Of a stretch of 64,000 nt of DNA, positions 17,248 through 26,474 are shown one piece after another. The notes under the pieces were generated by a model. The model was not told the DNA's origin and ran no database searches. It was given only the letters and a program-made list of their open reading frames with translations. Within the stretch, counting starts at the first letter, position 1. Each line of letters begins with the position of its first letter. This DNA is from Actinomycetes bacterium. Its GTDB lineage: Bacteria; Actinomycetota; Acidimicrobiia; Acidimicrobiales; Acidimicrobiaceae. Made by a program: the position numbers and the translations under genes. Location: contig JAKCDL010000001.1 in NCBI GenBank assembly GCA_021841935.1, positions 195,679-259,678 of the forward strand, in the 5' to 3' direction.

Positions 17248-18660
17248 ATGACCATTAGATCACGCATTGCCCTCATATTCGCACTAATGGCGGTGATCTT
17301 CTTCGCCGTAGCCGGAACAGTTCTCTACAGAAGTAACGACAACGCAATCATAAATACTCTGAAAAATGATCTCAATAAGACGAGCGCACGCATCATTGAT
17401 CAGCTCGACTCCAAGGTGATCCATCTTCGCCCATTGAACGAAGGTCCGATCTTAGTCAGAGAGCAAGAGTTCATACAAATATTCGATTCAACAAACCACC
17501 TCCGTTACACAACCCAGGGGGCGGGTAAGAGGCCATCAGTATCGGCCGCACTAGTAGATGGTGCGAAGATAAGCGCTCCCAGTTACGTGTCGTTTAGGAG
17601 ATCAGAGAACGATCGCTACCTAATCTTGGTTATTCGCGATGACACGACCAACGACGTCATCGCCGTCGGAGGGAGCATCGATCAGCTCATCGACTCGAGG
17701 AGCAACATCATCCTCTACATTCTGATCGGAATTCCCCTAACGGCGATTCTGGCATTTTTAGCGGGATACTACCTAGCAGGACGAGCACTCGAACCTGTCG
17801 AACAGCTAAGACGGGAGGCAGAAAAGCTCAAAGAGCTTGGAGAGGGTGATCTAGTCTCCGTACCCGCAACCAAAGACGAGATTGCAGATCTTGCCAAAAC
17901 GCTCAATTCAATGATTATCGATATCCGCAAGTCGATTGCAGAGCAAAAGATCTTCATCGCATCAGCAAGTCATGAACTGCGCACTCCACTAGCGCGCGTT
18001 TCAGCCGACCTAGAACTAGCTCTTCTAGAAGGTCGTACCCTGGAGGAGATTGAAGTTCTGATTCGAAAGGCAGACCGCAATATTCGAAAACTTGTAGTCG
18101 TATGCAACTCCTTACTCACGATTGCAAAGCAGGAGCGAGGAGAGGCCGACTTCCACTTATCCCCGCAAAGTCTCGATGACTTTATATCAGAGACGGTCGA
18201 GGGTCTTAGGCGAGAGGCGGACCACAAATCAGTTAACCTCGTACTCGACCTTACGTGCAAACCGCTCGTTGCAATCGACCCCTATCACTTGTCGCGGGCA
18301 CTTGAGAATGTCGTTGAAAACGCCCTTAGATACTCTCCTCCAAACTCGTTTCTGACGATTCGCCTAGTACCTCTAGGCGATGACAAAGTTCAGATTGATA
18401 TTCTTGACCAAGGACCCGGATTTCCTAGCGACTTCATCGATGATGCCCTCAGGCCATTTGCTAGAAGTGAAAAGACGACTCTTGACGTAACGGATAACAC
18501 ATCAGCTGGGGGCGCTGGTCTTGGACTTTCAATTGCAAATATGATCACCGAAATGCACGGTGGACGAATCGATATTTCGAATAACCCCGAGGGTGGAGCA
18601 AGGGTTTCCATCGTTTTACCGAAATTAACCGACGCTAAAGCCTTGAATGCCGCCCGATAG
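17248..18660 (+). CDS. Sensor histidine kinase
   Basis: Membrane kinase of 470 residues. Transmembrane helices near 8-27 and 153-174 enclose an extracytoplasmic sensor domain of about 125 residues. A HAMP segment (about 175-228) follows, then HisKA with the phosphorylated H242 in ASASHELRTPL. The ATPase domain has an N-box (ENVVENALRYSP), a G1 box (DQGPGFP) and a G2 box (GGAGLGLSI). It phosphorylates the regulator encoded just upstream. The sensor domain resembles that of the partial kinase at 1-483 and may sense a related signal. Confidence 0.95.
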   Translation: MTIRSRIALIFALMAVIFFAVAGTVLYRSNDNAIINTLKNDLNKTSARIIDQLDSKVIHLRPLNEGPILVREQEFIQIFDSTNHLRYTTQGAGKRPSVSAALVDGAKISAPSYVSFRRSENDRYLILVIRDDTTNDVIAVGGSIDQLIDSRSNIILYILIGIPLTAILAFLAGYYLAGRALEPVEQLRREAEKLKELGEGDLVSVPATKDEIADLAKTLNSMIIDIRKSIAEQKIFIASASHELRTPLARVSADLELALLEGRTLEEIEVLIRKADRNIRKLVVVCNSLLTIAKQERGEADFHLSPQSLDDFISETVEGLRREADHKSVNLVLDLTCKPLVAIDPYHLSRALENVVENALRYSPPNSFLTIRLVPLGDDKVQIDILDQGPGFPSDFIDDALRPFARSEKTTLDVTDNTSAGGAGLGLSIANMITEMHGGRIDISNNPEGGARVSIVLPKLTDAKALNAAR

Positions 18661-18880
18661 CTTGCCAAAGACGTAACTGATCGAACTACTAGGTAATCTG
18701 GCAAAATAAGCAACTAGCAACTACAACTGATCGATCATTTTGCGTCCCCTGGCCTTCAACGAGAGCGGAAAATATCACATGGGCCTCTCAAAAGTTGCAT
18801 TTGAACAGGCATAGCTACCGATGTGAGTAGATATTTGAGATCAAATTTTCAGCTCTCGGCTATGATGATTTAGGTTATAG

Positions 18881-20506
18881 GTGCTTGCAGAAAAACGCTT
18901 TCGCGAGCTTTTCAGGAGGAGCGAGTCTTTGGCGGAAGTAGGTGGCGCTAAAAACCCCGTCCACAGTCACAGCTCTCAAAGATCAAAAACGAATGGATCT
19001 AAAAGAATGAAACGCTCGGCGATAGTCGTTGGAGTTCTTGTGGCTGCCCTTCTTCTCGGAGCGCTCGGTTCGTATCTCTACGGACAGTACCTCTTCTCAA
19101 AGGTGAAGAAGGTTAGTGTCTCTTCCGAAACCACCCAGGTAGCTGGTCAACCATTGAATATCCTACTCATCGGGAACAATACACGAACAGGATTGAGTCC
19201 TGCGGAGGCGGCGGCATTTGGAACTGCTGCCCAGGTCGGTGGTGGACGAGCCGATGTTTCAATGATCGCCCACTTTGATCCTAAAAATAAAAGTATTACA
19301 CTTGTCTCAATTCCGCGCGACCTGTTTATGCCAATACCGGGTACCAAGAAGCTGCAGCGAGTTGATGCCGCCCTGAATCCAACTGCTGCGACTGGAACTG
19401 CTGAAGACCCAAATCAGCTAGTCAAAACGATCGAATACGACCTTGGAATCCCAATTCAACACTATGTTGAGCTCAACTTCGACTCGTTCCAAGGTATCGT
19501 AAACGCGTTAGGCGGAGTCAAGATGTACTTCCCGACTCCAGTAAAAGACGCCTACTCCGGACTCAACATAACTACGACAGGATGCCTCACGCTAAATGGC
19601 TCACAGGCTCTTCAGGTAGTTAGGGCTCGCCATCTTCAGTATCAACTTCCAAATGGAACTTGGGGTTACGACGGATTAGGTGACCTTTCCCGAACTAGGC
19701 GAGACCACATATTCCTACAAGTACTCGCATCACAAGTAAAAGCATCGGGAATCTCAAATCCGGTAAAGGATCTCTCTTTACTTAAAAGCGTTTTGCCATT
19801 TCTAACGATCGATAGCCAGTTCACAGAGTCAGAGATGCTGTCACTAATTCTCACCTATCGACATTCAAATCCAGCGGCAACCCCAACTGGCACCCTGCCA
19901 GTTGCATTTGGACCCGCCTCTGGGTACGTCTTTGACGGAGTAAATTACAACTCAATAGTTCTTCCCCAAGAGCCAGCCGACACAACGATGCTAAAAAGCC
20001 TCATTGGCCTGTCCCAACCGAAGATCTCACCGTCGCAGGTGAGCGTCACAGTCGTCAATGGTTCTCACACCTATGGCGTTGGCTCGCAGATTGCAAGTGG
20101 CCTTTCAGGACTTGGCTTCAACGCAATCAACGGACCTTCAGTGCCACCAAATGCAAATCCGGTTGAGTCTGTTATTTACTACACTCCCGGAAACATCGCA
20201 AAGGCGGAAGCCTTAAAAAGCACTCTAACTGGCGAAGTGATTATGGGACAAGTTCCATCTACTGGTTACTCCACTCCATTAGAGCTGCTAGTCGGAGACC
20301 AGTTGGCCGTCGCCGTTGCCCCAGTGACTACTACTTCGACTACTCAGGTTGCAACAACCCAACAATCTACAACCAGCACAGCCGCTACCGCTTCGTCGTC
20401 TACGGCAACTTCGCCATCGACGACGCTGGTCAGTATCACTGGCGCAACGCAAGTAAACGTCTCCCAGCAGCCACAGCCGTGGGATCCACGAGCTTGCCCA
20501 GCCTAA
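18881..20506 (+). CDS. LytR-CpsA-Psr (LCP) family cell-wall ligase
   Basis: Protein of 541 residues that would attach secondary wall polymers to peptidoglycan from undecaprenyl-linked precursors on the outer face of the membrane. A cytoplasmic basic tail is followed by one transmembrane helix (about 45-67) and then the LCP catalytic domain (about 90-310), with RADVSMIAHFD, SIPRDLF, NALGGVKMYF and the conserved Arg pair in LSRTRRDHIF. A LytR_C domain (about 385-475) and a Thr/Ser-rich tail close the protein. The longest frame starts with GTG at 18881; ATG near 19007 would remove 42 residues of tail. It lies inside the segment bracketed by the two marR repeats. Confidence 0.92.
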   Translation: MLAEKRFRELFRRSESLAEVGGAKNPVHSHSSQRSKTNGSKRMKRSAIVVGVLVAALLLGALGSYLYGQYLFSKVKKVSVSSETTQVAGQPLNILLIGNNTRTGLSPAEAAAFGTAAQVGGGRADVSMIAHFDPKNKSITLVSIPRDLFMPIPGTKKLQRVDAALNPTAATGTAEDPNQLVKTIEYDLGIPIQHYVELNFDSFQGIVNALGGVKMYFPTPVKDAYSGLNITTTGCLTLNGSQALQVVRARHLQYQLPNGTWGYDGLGDLSRTRRDHIFLQVLASQVKASGISNPVKDLSLLKSVLPFLTIDSQFTESEMLSLILTYRHSNPAATPTGTLPVAFGPASGYVFDGVNYNSIVLPQEPADTTMLKSLIGLSQPKISPSQVSVTVVNGSHTYGVGSQIASGLSGLGFNAINGPSVPPNANPVESVIYYTPGNIAKAEALKSTLTGEVIMGQVPSTGYSTPLELLVGDQLAVAVAPVTTTSTTQVATTQQSTTSTAATASSSTATSPSTTLVSITGATQVNVSQQPQPWDPRACPA

Positions 20507-20720
20507 AAAAGCTCGCTTTAATCAACCAGAGCATTAATCGACCTGTATGTCACCTAAGCAAGTTATCGCCCTCTGACCTTCGATAGAGGAGGCAATCGTG
20601 CCATAACACCGACGGCCACGTCAAACAGAAGTTAGCAACGCCTTCAAGAGCAACCCGTCCCCTTCACGCCAGCCGCAATTAGTTCTAAATTGGCTGTCCA
20701 ATCCGAATAACATGCTTCAA

Positions 20721-20749
20721 AAAGATCTTAAAGTTTTCAAGTGATCTTT
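20721..20749. promoter_or_regulatory. Palindromic operator candidate for MarR (copy 2)
   Basis: Identical to the site at 14931-14959: AAAGATC and GATCTTT arms around an inner palindrome. No divergent gene remains on its left. Confidence 0.5.
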
Positions 20750-20838
20750 GAGTAGAGTCGATGCTCTTTTATAGGAAGTTGGACCTCTGGCATATGGAGA
20801 GTCAAATTATCGACTAGAAGGCATGGAGGCTTTCGATC

Positions 20839-21342
20839 ATGAAATTACATCAAGTACCAACAGAGCAAGAGATTGTTACTTGGAGGGCATTCCTAAGGGC
20901 AAATCTGCTCCTTGAAGCCTATCTAGATGCTGGTCTTCAAAGTGAAATTGGAGTAACTCACAGTGGCTTTTTAGTCATGACTCTTCTGTATGAAGAGGGA
21001 GAAGAAGGCTTATCGATGACAGATATTGCTGCTCTAACTCAGTTCTCTAGGAGTCGACTATCACATCTAATCTCACGCCTTGAAGAAGATAAGTATGTCG
21101 TTAGGAAGTCTTCTACCTTTGACCGTAGGAGCCAGATTGCACTTCTAACACTTGCGGGCAAGAAGACAGTAGAGATTGCTACTCCGTACTACCACTCAAT
21201 CCTTAGGGACCTCTTTTTAGATCGTATGTCTAATCAAGAGCTAAACACCATTCAAAAGTTCATGGTTTCAATTGTGAACAATACCGGCAAGATGGTAAAT
21301 GAACTAGATCGAGATCGCCCTACTCGAGAGATTGCTATCTAA
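20839..21342 (+). CDS. MarR-family transcriptional regulator (copy 2)
   Basis: Identical in protein sequence to the 167-residue regulator at 15049-15552, with the same GGAGG ribosome site, operator and downstream hairpins. Identity at the DNA level through the coding region points to a recent duplication or continuing gene conversion. Both copies look functional and would bind the same operators, so dosage or cross-regulation is the likely consequence. Confidence 0.92.
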   Translation: MKLHQVPTEQEIVTWRAFLRANLLLEAYLDAGLQSEIGVTHSGFLVMTLLYEEGEEGLSMTDIAALTQFSRSRLSHLISRLEEDKYVVRKSSTFDRRSQIALLTLAGKKTVEIATPYYHSILRDLFLDRMSNQELNTIQKFMVSIVNNTGKMVNELDRDRPTREIAI

Positions 21343-21370
21343 GAGATAGCAATCTATAATGACTCTTACC

Positions 21371-21409
21371 GACATACCCCATCGAAGCACCGCTTCGATG
21401 GGGTATGCC
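21371..21409 (+). terminator. Hairpin after marR (copy 2)
   Basis: Same 18-bp stem and ACC loop as at 15581-15619, with one mismatch because of A at 21372. Confidence 0.55.
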
Positions 21410-21823
21410 TTAATTGCGTCACAGGCTCGAAGCGCTAGCTTCGATACTGTACTTGGGTTGGAATGGCCGGGAAAAGAGCACCAGCAGGTAAACCAACACT
21501 ATCTTTTACCATAAAGACCCAGTTCAGGTTGCACTTAATTTATCCCCAAGTGGTCTTCCAAATTGGAACCTTGGTAGGTACTCGAAGTTATTTGTCCGAC
21601 CAAAGTCGATTTTTTCAATCTTCCAGGTTTAGAAGGAACCTTTTGATCTATCAAAACTTTGGCGAAACCGATGTCATCCTTGTCGAAAATCCTAGAGTCA
21701 ATCTCACCATTTTGTTTGAGACACGGCTACTAATGGCGTTATCAACTCCGCCAGAGGAAGTGCGATCATTTTGAACTTCACTCATGTCCACAACGTCGAC
21801 GCATCGCCATTGCTTTCTCATCG

Positions 21824-21879
21824 CACCAAAATTGGGGGGTTTTGGAATAATAGAGCACCAAAATAGGTGGGTTTTGGTG
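21824..21879. repeat. Two tandem imperfect palindromes (CACCAAAA-n8-TTTTGG)
   Basis: Two copies 32 bp apart: CACCAAAA at 21824-21831 with TTTTGG at 21840-21845, and CACCAAAA at 21856-21863 with a full TTTTGGTG at 21872-21879. The second is a perfect 8-bp palindrome around an 8-nt spacer. They lie 43-98 bp before the ATG of the broken ATPase gene and look like a double operator for it. Confidence 0.55.
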
Positions 21880-21921
21880 AGTTTAGATACCAGATTCCCA
21901 AATAAAGGATAAAGTACAAAA

Positions 21922-23256
21922 ATGCGCGATGATGAGATTCGATTTCGGCTCCGTGAGAACAACCCATAGTGGCAAGCTGCAGCAGGCGGAAAGGATCCTA
22001 CTAGCTGGGCTAATTACGATTAAGCACTGAAAACCCGACAGTTATCAGATCTAGGATATCGTTCTAAGTTACTTGACGACGTGGCTACAGGAGACCTAGA
22101 TGACAAGCTGGTTGTTCTTCGGGGTCCGCGTCGCCCAGGAAAGTCGGTACTCGTAAAAGATACTGCGATAGCACTTTGTAGACGCCGTAGTATCGATCCG
22201 CGCCAGATAATTTATCTCGCCTTTGACGGTATGGACTCGTCGGATCTTCGACGAGCTTTACATCTTGGACGAGAGTTGACGAGATCTATGAAAGATGCTC
22301 GTCGCGTTTGGCTACTCGATGAAGTTACAGCAATCACTGGCTGGACGAAAGAGCTGAAGTACCTCAGGGATAATACCCCTTTCGGAAATGATACCGTAGT
22401 GTGCACTGGCTCGTCATGGGATGCTACGTCAAACGTAGAACGAGATCTTATGGCAGGCAGATCAGGTTACCGATCCGAACAACGCATTCGAACTCTTCAT
22501 CCAATGTCATTCCGTGAAGTTATCCACGCGACAAATCGAGACATACCAACCTTTGAAATGGTAAAACCGTGGGATCTGCAATCTCCAACGGCCCTGAACA
22601 TCGCGGAATCGCTCGAACACTTCGTCAATGAACTCGATGATGCGTGGCAATCCTATCTCACATCCGGCGGTTTTCCTCGCGCAGTTGCTGAGAGCTATAC
22701 AACTGGCTTTGTGAGCGACTCGTTCTTGGAAGATCTTTCGTCGTGGTTATTTCGAGATATTGATCCCGATGCAGGTGTAGGCTCAGTTCCAAGGTTACTC
22801 GCATCCATTGAATCGCACAGCGGCTCACCTCTTACAAGGAGTAAACTAGTCCAAGAGTTGAACTACTCTGACAAAAACACCTTCGAAGTACGATTGAACC
22901 GACTTTCGCACGCTTATGCGGCAATCTGGTGTCACCAAGTTGATTCAGACGGAAACCGATTCAGAGGATCCCAATCAAAGTTTTACCTCGCAGATCCCCT
23001 ACTGGCCTGGATAGGACACCGCCTAACGCCAGGCTCTCCGTCTCCAGATTTTTCAAGGGTCCCAATTCAGAGTCCAGACCGTATCATGATGAGCGATCCT
23101 ATTGAATCCAAATGGGTGGCTAATGCCTGGCAAGGAGAGGCTCGAGTCATCGAAAACTACTTTTCGGGCGGAATTGTAGCTACACGATCCATTACCGATA
23201 CATCAAAACCTTCTTGGGCGCTTCCGGCTCCGGTGGTTGCACTTCTTTTGGAATAG
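21922..23256 (+). pseudogene. AAA+ ATPase of the AAA_14 type, broken by two in-frame stop codons
   Basis: From ATG 21922 the frame reads a conserved opening (LRENNP, then W, DPTSWANYD, ALKTRQLSDLGYRSKLLDDV) that joins in frame to the ATPase from 22081. It is interrupted by TAG at 21967-21969, where related proteins have Trp (NPWW), and by TAA at 22021-22023. The remaining 391 residues are intact: Walker A GPRRPGKS with an unusual Pro where V is normal, Walker B RVWLLDE, a sensor-like CTGSS, and a C-terminal region with FYLADPLLAWI. Such proteins are stand-alone P-loop ATPases of uncertain role, often linked to mobile or toxin-like genes. A restart at GTG 22081 could still yield the ATPase core. 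It is more likely a pseudogene in an early stage of decay. Confidence 0.8.
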
Positions 23257-24478
23257 GCGCCCATAGTTACAAAAGTTGCGATTTTCTCGACAGACAAATC
23301 ACGTTCCCTCAAAAGATACAACAGTAAAGACAACCTGTCTCTTTGCTCTAAATTACTTACGACTCAATCCGTCAGTTGGGGAGAAAATAAAGATCGTACC
23401 CCTGCATATTTGCATCCTCGAAAAGATTGCAGTCAATTTGGTGAGTAACTCCATAAATTCATGGAAGCTATGTAACAGAAACACGGCCTATGCGTCTCAA
23501 TTGCCGAACGATCACAATAAAGCAAAACATTGCCCCTCTTCAAATGTCTATAGTGTCAGAGAAAATTCCTAGGGGTCCAAAGACCCGACGGCTGACGCTT
23601 GTTCGGCAATGAGGTCGGAGTTGGCGGGCTCGGTCCTTCATACGATCAAGTAGTTGCCTTCATAGATCTCACTTGGGGATAAGGCTAAATTTCAAAATTA
23701 AAGAGAACCATAGAATCAACTCTTTTTGAGCCATAGGAGCTCATATGTCATCGATTATCAAGACAACCTTTCGAAGTTCAGCTAAGGAGCGGATAGATAC
23801 AATTTCGCTTGGATGGGTGAAGCTATCCAACTGACGAATCCAAAAGGATCATCAAAGGGCGAAAGCATAATCGAAGTATGGAAATCCGAAAGATCTCTCT
23901 AAATACCCACCTTCGACTTCCCTGAACCTATCTTTGACTACCTCCTTGACATTTTCTACTCAATACAAACATTAAGGCGAGTTAATCAGATCGATATTTA
24001 CGTGGTCCAAACGTTTCGCACTGGTCCAAACGCTTCGCGCTGGTCCAAAGATCGTGGAAGAGTCATCGTTCACGCAAATGGCGTCTTCTTAGATTGTCGA
24101 TCAATGCGGAAAGGTTGCAGTTAAAGCGATTTCCGGGGTACAAGAAAAAGCTTCCGCAGATCCAATAAGCACCTCAGTCGATGCATCTGGCAAGCGCTAT
24201 ATTCTCAAATTTAGCTCTCCTGAGTCCAAGCAGGAAATATAAAACCGAATTATTCTTCATCGACTTCGCAAAATCCATCACAATCCCGACCGATGAAGCA
24301 ATGGTTGTTACAGTTCGAGTTGGCGAAGGGGGATCTTTAATAACTCGATTCGACCGACAAAGTTCGAACGATAGGAAAAAAATCGCATAGCCATGCATAG
24401 GTACATGACAACTGCTCAATACTTCGAAACCTCAGCCGCGGATAGGTGTTACTGGACTGAGTCAGGATCAAAGACTCT
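23257..24478. other. Gene-poor region with a short tandem repeat
   Basis: About 1.2 kb between the broken ATPase gene and prmC. Several short frames occur on both strands, none with a family match or ribosome site. A 19-bp tandem repeat at 24003-24049 is listed separately. In related genomes a Sua5-type gene often follows prmC; none is seen here. Confidence 0.5.
24003..24049. repeat. 19-bp tandem repeat, about 2.5 units
   Basis: TGGTCCAAACGTTTCGCAC (24003-24021) and TGGTCCAAACGCTTCGCGC (24022-24040) are followed by a partial third unit, TGGTCCAAA. The units differ at two positions. No coding frame explains them. Confidence 0.8.
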
Positions 24479-25420
24479 TCAAATTGACATCTTGACGTAT
24501 CGATCGTGTGCGGCGAAGTCTTTTATTACCTCGATCTTGCCAAACCCACTACTCTTTCCAATCGCGATCAGGTCATCGCCTTGGTCAAAGCCGATCTCGA
24601 AGTAGACGACGCCTCCGTCATTTAAATACTCCTTGGCGCTCGAAATAATCTTTCGATATGGATCAAGGCCATCTTCTCCGCCATCGAGTGCAGATCTAGG
24701 CTCCATAGCTAATTCAACCTGAAGCGAGGCTATCTCCGCACTCCTAATATAAGGGGGGTTGGATACGATCACGTCAAAGCTCCGATTCGAAAGTTTTTCG
24801 AACCAGTCACTTTGAATCACCTCAACCAAGCAGGCAATCTTTCCGCTATTTCGAGTTAGATTTTCTAAGGTAAGGGCACACGCCGCTTCGGAAAAGTCGA
24901 CCAAAACAACTGATGACGCGACTTTCGATGCTGCAATTGACAGACCAATAGCTCCTGTACCGGCTCCTAGGTCAAGGACCCTTAATTGGTTGGAGCCATT
25001 CCTTCGACAGTCGCTTATAACCAGTTCAACCAAGCCTTCGGTCTCAGGTCTTGGGATAAGTGCTCTCGAATCGCATATAAGGTCAAGTTCGAAAAATGGC
25101 CAATGGCCAAAGATGTATTGAAGGGGCTCGCCTTGGCTTCTTCGCATGGCCCAGCCATCCAATATCGATCTAAGAAGAAGATCAGATTCATCACTTTGAT
25201 CAATTTGACGATCCCCATTTGGATGCACCCCTTCGATGCGCTCCAACAAAATATCAGCGACCAATAGTTGCGCCTCGTCCACGGCCCAATCGATCTCTTT
25301 TTTAGAGTCAAAGAGTTCCAGATAACGGTCGTAGAAAGGTTTCATCTTCTGGCTATCGCTGAACATATTGAAGGTAAGCTCAGTCGTCGTCTTCAACGGA
25401 GAGTTGACGGGATCGCTCAT
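24479..25420 (-). CDS. prmC: Peptide chain release factor N5-glutamine methyltransferase
   Basis: S-adenosylmethionine-dependent enzyme that methylates the Gln of the GGQ motif in release factors. It has an N-terminal helical domain with QGEPLQYIFG and IPRPETEGLVE, a SAM-binding motif I (VLDLGAGTGAIGLSIA), and the catalytic NPPY in VSNPPYI. The longest frame (313 residues) overlaps the end of prfA by 41 bp; internal ATGs at residues 19 and 26 are plausible starts and would leave a normal-sized protein. It is the last gene of the argS-to-prmC block, next to its substrate gene prfA. Confidence 0.93.
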   Translation of the reverse strand: MSDPVNSPLKTTTELTFNMFSDSQKMKPFYDRYLELFDSKKEIDWAVDEAQLLVADILLERIEGVHPNGDRQIDQSDESDLLLRSILDGWAMRRSQGEPLQYIFGHWPFFELDLICDSRALIPRPETEGLVELVISDCRRNGSNQLRVLDLGAGTGAIGLSIAASKVASSVVLVDFSEAACALTLENLTRNSGKIACLVEVIQSDWFEKLSNRSFDVIVSNPPYIRSAEIASLQVELAMEPRSALDGGEDGLDPYRKIISSAKEYLNDGGVVYFEIGFDQGDDLIAIGKSSGFGKIEVIKDFAAHDRYVKMSI

Positions 25421-26474
25421 CTAGAAGTAGCGCGTCTGATATTTCGTCCAACTCACCAAAGAGAACTCTGTCGAGCTTGTAGATGGTCAAACCTATGCGG
25501 TGATCTGTAACACGGTTTTCTTTGAAGTTATATGTTCGAATCTTTTCCGAACGCCCGCCCCCACCAACTTGACTACGCCTAGCGCTAGACATCGCCTCTT
25601 CTTGCTTATCTTGTTCCATCTTCAAGAGGCGAGCGCGCAGAACTTGTAGCGCTTTAGCGCGGTTTTGAATTTGGCTCTTCTCATCCTGCATGGCTACTAC
25701 GAGTCCGCTAGGGATGTGAGTGATTCGAACAGCTGAGTCTGTAGTGTTCACCGATTGGCCGCCTGGACCAGTGGACCTATACACATCGATGCGAAGATCG
25801 TTAGGGTCGATGTGAACGTCAACTTCGTCTGCTTCGGGTAATACTGTAACCGTAGCCGAAGAGGTATGAATGCGTCCTTGCGATTCAGTTACGGGAACAC
25901 GTTGAACTCGGTGCGGACCACCTTCATGCTTTAGACGTCTCCAAGCGTCCTCACCCTTTACGAGAAGGGTCGCCTCGTTATATCCTCCCCGTTCAGATGG
26001 ATCTGCGCCAAGCACCTCGTTCTTCCATCCCATGCGATCGGAGTAACGGATGTACATCTCGAAGAGGTCTTTAGCAAAGAGGTTCGCCTCTTCGCCACCT
26101 TCAGCTCCTCGAATCTCCAAGATAACATTCTTGCCGTCGTTCTCATCGCGAGGAAGAAGCAGCACCTCAAGTTCTTCATTGAGCTTGCTTTGGAGCTCCT
26201 CTAGACGACCGATCTCCTCTCGTAATTCAGCGATCTCATCGTCACTATCTGCCATCTCAATCAATTCATTAGCAGAGGCAATATCACCCTCGACTGACTT
26301 GATGTCAGTGGCGCAATTTACGATTGCTTCTAGCTCTTTATGGCGTCTAGATAGCTCTTTGAAGCGCTTCTGATCCGAGTAGACAGATGGATCAGCCAAT
26401 TCGGCCACCACCGCGTCATACTCCGTACGCAAAGTGTCAAGCTTTTCAATAAACCCCAACGTCAACAACTCCAA
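25380..26474 (-). CDS. prfA: Peptide chain release factor 1
   Basis: Release factor of 364 residues that ends translation at UAA and UAG. The stop-codon recognition tripeptide is PVT (residues 194-196, in RVPVTESQGR), a variant of PAT. The GGQ at 238-240 in STGPGGQSVN enters the peptidyl-transferase centre, and a PCRF domain with a coiled coil lies at the N-terminus. It overlaps the unknown gene upstream by 29 bp and prmC downstream. Recognition of UAG is notable because a nearby gene carries an in-frame TAG. Confidence 0.96.
   Translation of the reverse strand: MELLTLGFIEKLDTLRTEYDAVVAELADPSVYSDQKRFKELSRRHKELEAIVNCATDIKSVEGDIASANELIEMADSDDEIAELREEIGRLEELQSKLNEELEVLLLPRDENDGKNVILEIRGAEGGEEANLFAKDLFEMYIRYSDRMGWKNEVLGADPSERGGYNEATLLVKGEDAWRRLKHEGGPHRVQRVPVTESQGRIHTSSATVTVLPEADEVDVHIDPNDLRIDVYRSTGPGGQSVNTTDSAVRITHIPSGLVVAMQDEKSQIQNRAKALQVLRARLLKMEQDKQEEAMSSARRSQVGGGGRSEKIRTYNFKENRVTDHRIGLTIYKLDRVLFGELDEISDALLLDERSRQLSVEDDD

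Larger units (their letters stand above)
20713..21466. repeat. Direct repeat copy 2 (754 bp, carries marR)
   Basis: Second copy of the segment at 14923-15676, in the same orientation. Left of it, CCAATCCGAA at 20698-20707 continues the similarity after a 13-nt deletion relative to copy 1. It contains a full marR gene with its operator and hairpins, but only the first few codons of the divergent membrane gene. This suggests it is the transposed or duplicated daughter copy. The right end stops at GAATGG, as in copy 1. Confidence 0.97.

Noticed and set aside
18835-18866. TTGAGA and TATGAT as a promoter for the LCP gene
   Set aside because: The 20-bp spacer is too long for a standard promoter.
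21463-21774. 103-codon plus-strand frame starting at the end of repeat copy 2
   Set aside because: It begins across the repeat junction and shows no family features; probably chance.
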